From Prevotellaceae bacterium UBA5903 (lineage in GTDB: Bacteria; Bacteroidota; Bacteroidia; Bacteroidales; Bacteroidaceae): a stretch of 8,812 nucleotides of DNA. The notes under the pieces were generated by a model, which saw nothing but the letters and a program-made list of their open reading frames with translations, had not been told where the DNA came from and did not search any database. Where the stretch lies: the NCBI GenBank assembly GCA_002431845.1, contig DJEH01000144.1, forward strand, positions 19,263 to 28,074, read 5' to 3'. A program made the position numbers and the translations under genes. Each line of letters starts with the position of its first letter. Position 1 is the stretch's first letter. Positions 7,801 through 8,812 of the stretch are shown here, one piece after another.

Positions 7801-8693
7801 TCGTCGCCGCGTGCCTCCATGCAAGCTTTTGTAGCCTCGTTATAAACCTTTTCGTTTTCGCCAACCAACTTAGATGCCTTGCAGAAGTTGCTTATCCAAT
7901 CAAGCTGTTTTTCCATGCGCTTGATGTCGTTGTCGGTATTCTGTTTTGAAGAGTCTAACAGTTGCAAGCGTTCCTTTTGTTCTGCCAATGTTTGTTCATC
8001 AAGCTGGTCGTGTAGCAGTCCACTCATTTCGTTTTTAACAGCACTAACCTTTGCGTCGGCCTCTTGTGCAAGGCGGTAAATCTGAATGCTGATGTCGCTA
8101 TACACCTCGGTGCCCGTAAGCTTTTCAAGCAATGCTGCCTTATCGTTAGTTTTGGCACGCAAGAAGTTGGCAAACGAGTTTTGCGCCAATATCACCGTAC
8201 GCGTAAACTGGTCGTAGTTCAAGCCAATGGCTTGTTCAATGGTCTCTTGCACGTTTGCCTTGTCAAAAACCTCTTTGCGTGGCGCAAGCATCTTGAGTGT
8301 GCGTTCGGGGGTATCGTACGTACCAGTGCGCTTAACGCGTATGTTCCATGTGGCTTCATAGCGTTCACCGTCGGCCGTAGAGAACGTAACACTTACTCCG
8401 CCTCTTTTCTGACCGCGGCGTAAGATGTTGGCGGTGTTCTTAGCTTGAATCTGTTGCGCTTTGTCCGTAATCAGATCCATATCTTCGGGCGAAATTTTTT
8501 CGATATTTTCAAATCGTGGTGCTTTGTTGTAAAGTGCCAAGCATATAGCATCAAGAATGGTGCTCTTGCCCGATCCCATATCGCCAGTAATGGCAAATAG
8601 ACCAGCAGAGCGCAGCGGTTCTTCGGTAAAATCAATGGTTTGTTCCCCCTCAATCGACGTAAGATTGCAGAGAACTATTTTTTCTATCTTCAT
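4806..8693 (-). CDS. sbcC: Exonuclease SbcCD subunit C (Rad50-like ATPase)
   Basis: This 1295-residue protein is the ATPase and coiled-coil subunit of the SbcCD nuclease, a relative of Rad50. With SbcD it processes DNA ends and cleaves hairpins and palindromes. Walker A is GDMGSGKST (37-45) and the Q-loop glutamine is Q171 in VILAQNSFANFL. A long coiled coil leads to the zinc hook C613-P-V-C616, near the middle as expected, and a second coiled coil returns. The signature motif is SLSGGE (1200-1205), Walker B is LFIDEGFGNLD with D1233-E1234, and a conserved GVISH histidine follows near the C-terminus. All ATPase motifs are intact. It is longer than the E. coli protein (about 1048 residues), mostly in the coiled coils. 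The start ATG (8691-8693) gives the family N-terminus MKIEKIVLCNLTSIEGEQTIDF. sbcD, usually next to it, is not in the 119 bases seen upstream. Confidence 0.95.
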   Translation of the reverse strand: MKIEKIVLCNLTSIEGEQTIDFTEEPLRSAGLFAITGDMGSGKSTILDAICLALYNKAPRFENIEKISPEDMDLITDKAQQIQAKNTANILRRGQKRGGVSVTFSTADGERYEATWNIRVKRTGTYDTPERTLKMLAPRKEVFDKANVQETIEQAIGLNYDQFTRTVILAQNSFANFLRAKTNDKAALLEKLTGTEVYSDISIQIYRLAQEADAKVSAVKNEMSGLLHDQLDEQTLAEQKERLQLLDSSKQNTDNDIKRMEKQLDWISNFCKASKLVGENEKVYNEATKACMEARGDEMRLERYDSLTIMQPLYQEIKMRIADIEKMKIDEAENTSAIEEARRKLEQQSGKLDIAKERSADAEKQLEVRRPAINRGHTLMGEINVASEQLKRLEEQLANAERTFENRQNALRSKQEKLNNVMASIKQNQLHKQSLEAHRTMFEKFDLIKDKLSMLFAETQRNVESHSKQTKLQKKLVELRAQGDKAEQEQHNNQAKLNALKSELLIHRQTNQGHDSAKLQKSAADNRNRLAALERAAILWQHISDGYAHISEKVAQQKREETELAQKQIVAQKLEIEVRSSEEAYTRFSTAYTLSQSQNIVNLRKQLKEGTACPVCGATHHPYHTETERELGELLSNMTKEYADLQQDLQLKRARLAALREELAADVARINAGKQALADLKGRQEADVEEWKACAYLDNSFSDCSATVNRDARRMMIQLLIDNTTRAADQADQELETYNFHQAHINRLNEEISQLDTLMGNNRTYLDKLRTEAHIAAAASEDLQQTISLSDRACSELYTDLDEMITLSGWFTEWKNNSDGLRMRLTNLHTDWIHTCNTLDKDERNEAVSREEIKSAEANVVEEQKHVMHCRENRDAIREDLNSKREELKRVMGDTTPQKEAEVLEKAIEEARKTEQQVRTTYEELQGMLHSLEGKRDNLLKTRLDSQRQQQEKQQELDLMILRYNGTHSPVQFAELDKLFTSPTNWKELRANLDALKEKRILAQNNLQQARKALQTLQADNNRPSLQNKFDKQSQENGITMPDGSVINLSTPNENDAFADGHASVLDNVDDYVALSKTIQVELDTAHTLLNNTEDEFKKVEAKIYAHQLCVEHAAALQQNLDAAESDAKEWARLRDLFGAADGKKFRTLAQSYTFRYLVEHANYHLRQLSPRYELHNIPGTLTLEIIDHDMFDEHRYVTSLSGGETFVVSLALALGLASLSSSNLMIGSLFIDEGFGNLDRDSLDLVMLALSNLENAQGRKVGVISHTEQIRSQISPQIILRKQAGGSSSVIEVR

Positions 8694-8762
8694 TGTGAAC
8701 AGAGTTGAATGTCACACCTTTTTTATAATCATAGATAAATGTGTAGCCTATTCTTTAGCTTT

Positions 8763-8781
8763 AAGTAGGTAATCAAAATTA
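8763..8781 (+). repeat. Dispersed 19-bp intergenic repeat, copy upstream of sbcC
   Basis: AAGTAGGTAATCAAAATTA matches the copy at 4250-4268 at 18 of 19 positions. Similarity fades through the following AT-rich bases. The region 8694-8812 is otherwise non-coding and is the upstream region of sbcC. On the minus strand the repeat contains TAATTTTG (8781 down to 8774), a -7-box match about 80 bases upstream of the sbcC start, without a clear -33 TTG. Confidence 0.7.
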
Positions 8782-8812
8782 AATTATAAAATCATATTCT
8801 ACATTAATTGAT

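Noticed and set aside
7342..7949. Plus-strand open frames opposite sbcC, with Cys/Ser/Leu-rich translations
   Set aside because: They lie antisense to a fully supported coiled-coil protein and are typical shadows of its codon use.

Overview
The window looks like chromosomal DNA of a Bacteroidota bacterium, most likely Prevotella or a close relative. The DNA is AT-rich and the start codons lack Shine-Dalgarno sequences. A good TTG / TAnnTTTG (-33/-7) Bacteroidota promoter precedes the large secreted enzyme, whose C-terminal tail (RIYDLNGR...GIYIVDGKK) resembles the secretion tails common in Prevotella. The NrdG and SbcC proteins also read as Bacteroidales versions. The genus is inferred from general knowledge, not from a database search.

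Layout, left to right. 1-41: fragments of a dispersed intergenic repeat. 54-90: a terminator-like hairpin. 107-589 (+): nrdG, the radical-SAM activase of the anaerobic ribonucleotide reductase. 596-644: a terminator. 690-768: a regulatory region with two G-rich direct repeats and a promoter whose spacer contains a run of eight G. 851-4213 (+): a 1120-residue secreted multidomain GH27 alpha-galactosidase. 4214-4488: no gene, but a nested inverted-repeat element centred on a 142-bp near-symmetric imperfect palindrome and flanked by tandem and dispersed repeats. 4489-4668 (+): a 59-residue acidic, Asn/Ser-rich small protein of unknown function. 4698-4748: a bidirectional terminator. 4806-8693 (-): sbcC, the ATPase/coiled-coil subunit of the SbcCD (Rad50/Mre11-type) nuclease. 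8694-8812: the sbcC upstream region, holding another copy of the dispersed repeat.

The genes do not form one pathway: deoxynucleotide supply without oxygen (nrdG), glycan degradation at the cell surface (GH27) and DNA end or hairpin processing (sbcC) sit as separate transcription units. What links the window is a 19-bp intergenic repeat, AAGTAGGTRTTCAAAATTA. It occurs complete or degraded at three intergenic sites, and its reverse complement contains TAATTTTG, a match to the Bacteroidota -7 promoter box. The most notable structures are this repeat family, the large palindrome between the GH27 gene and the small gene, and the G8 tract inside the GH27 promoter, which could make expression phase-variable. 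No CRISPR array, transposase, tRNA or rRNA was seen.
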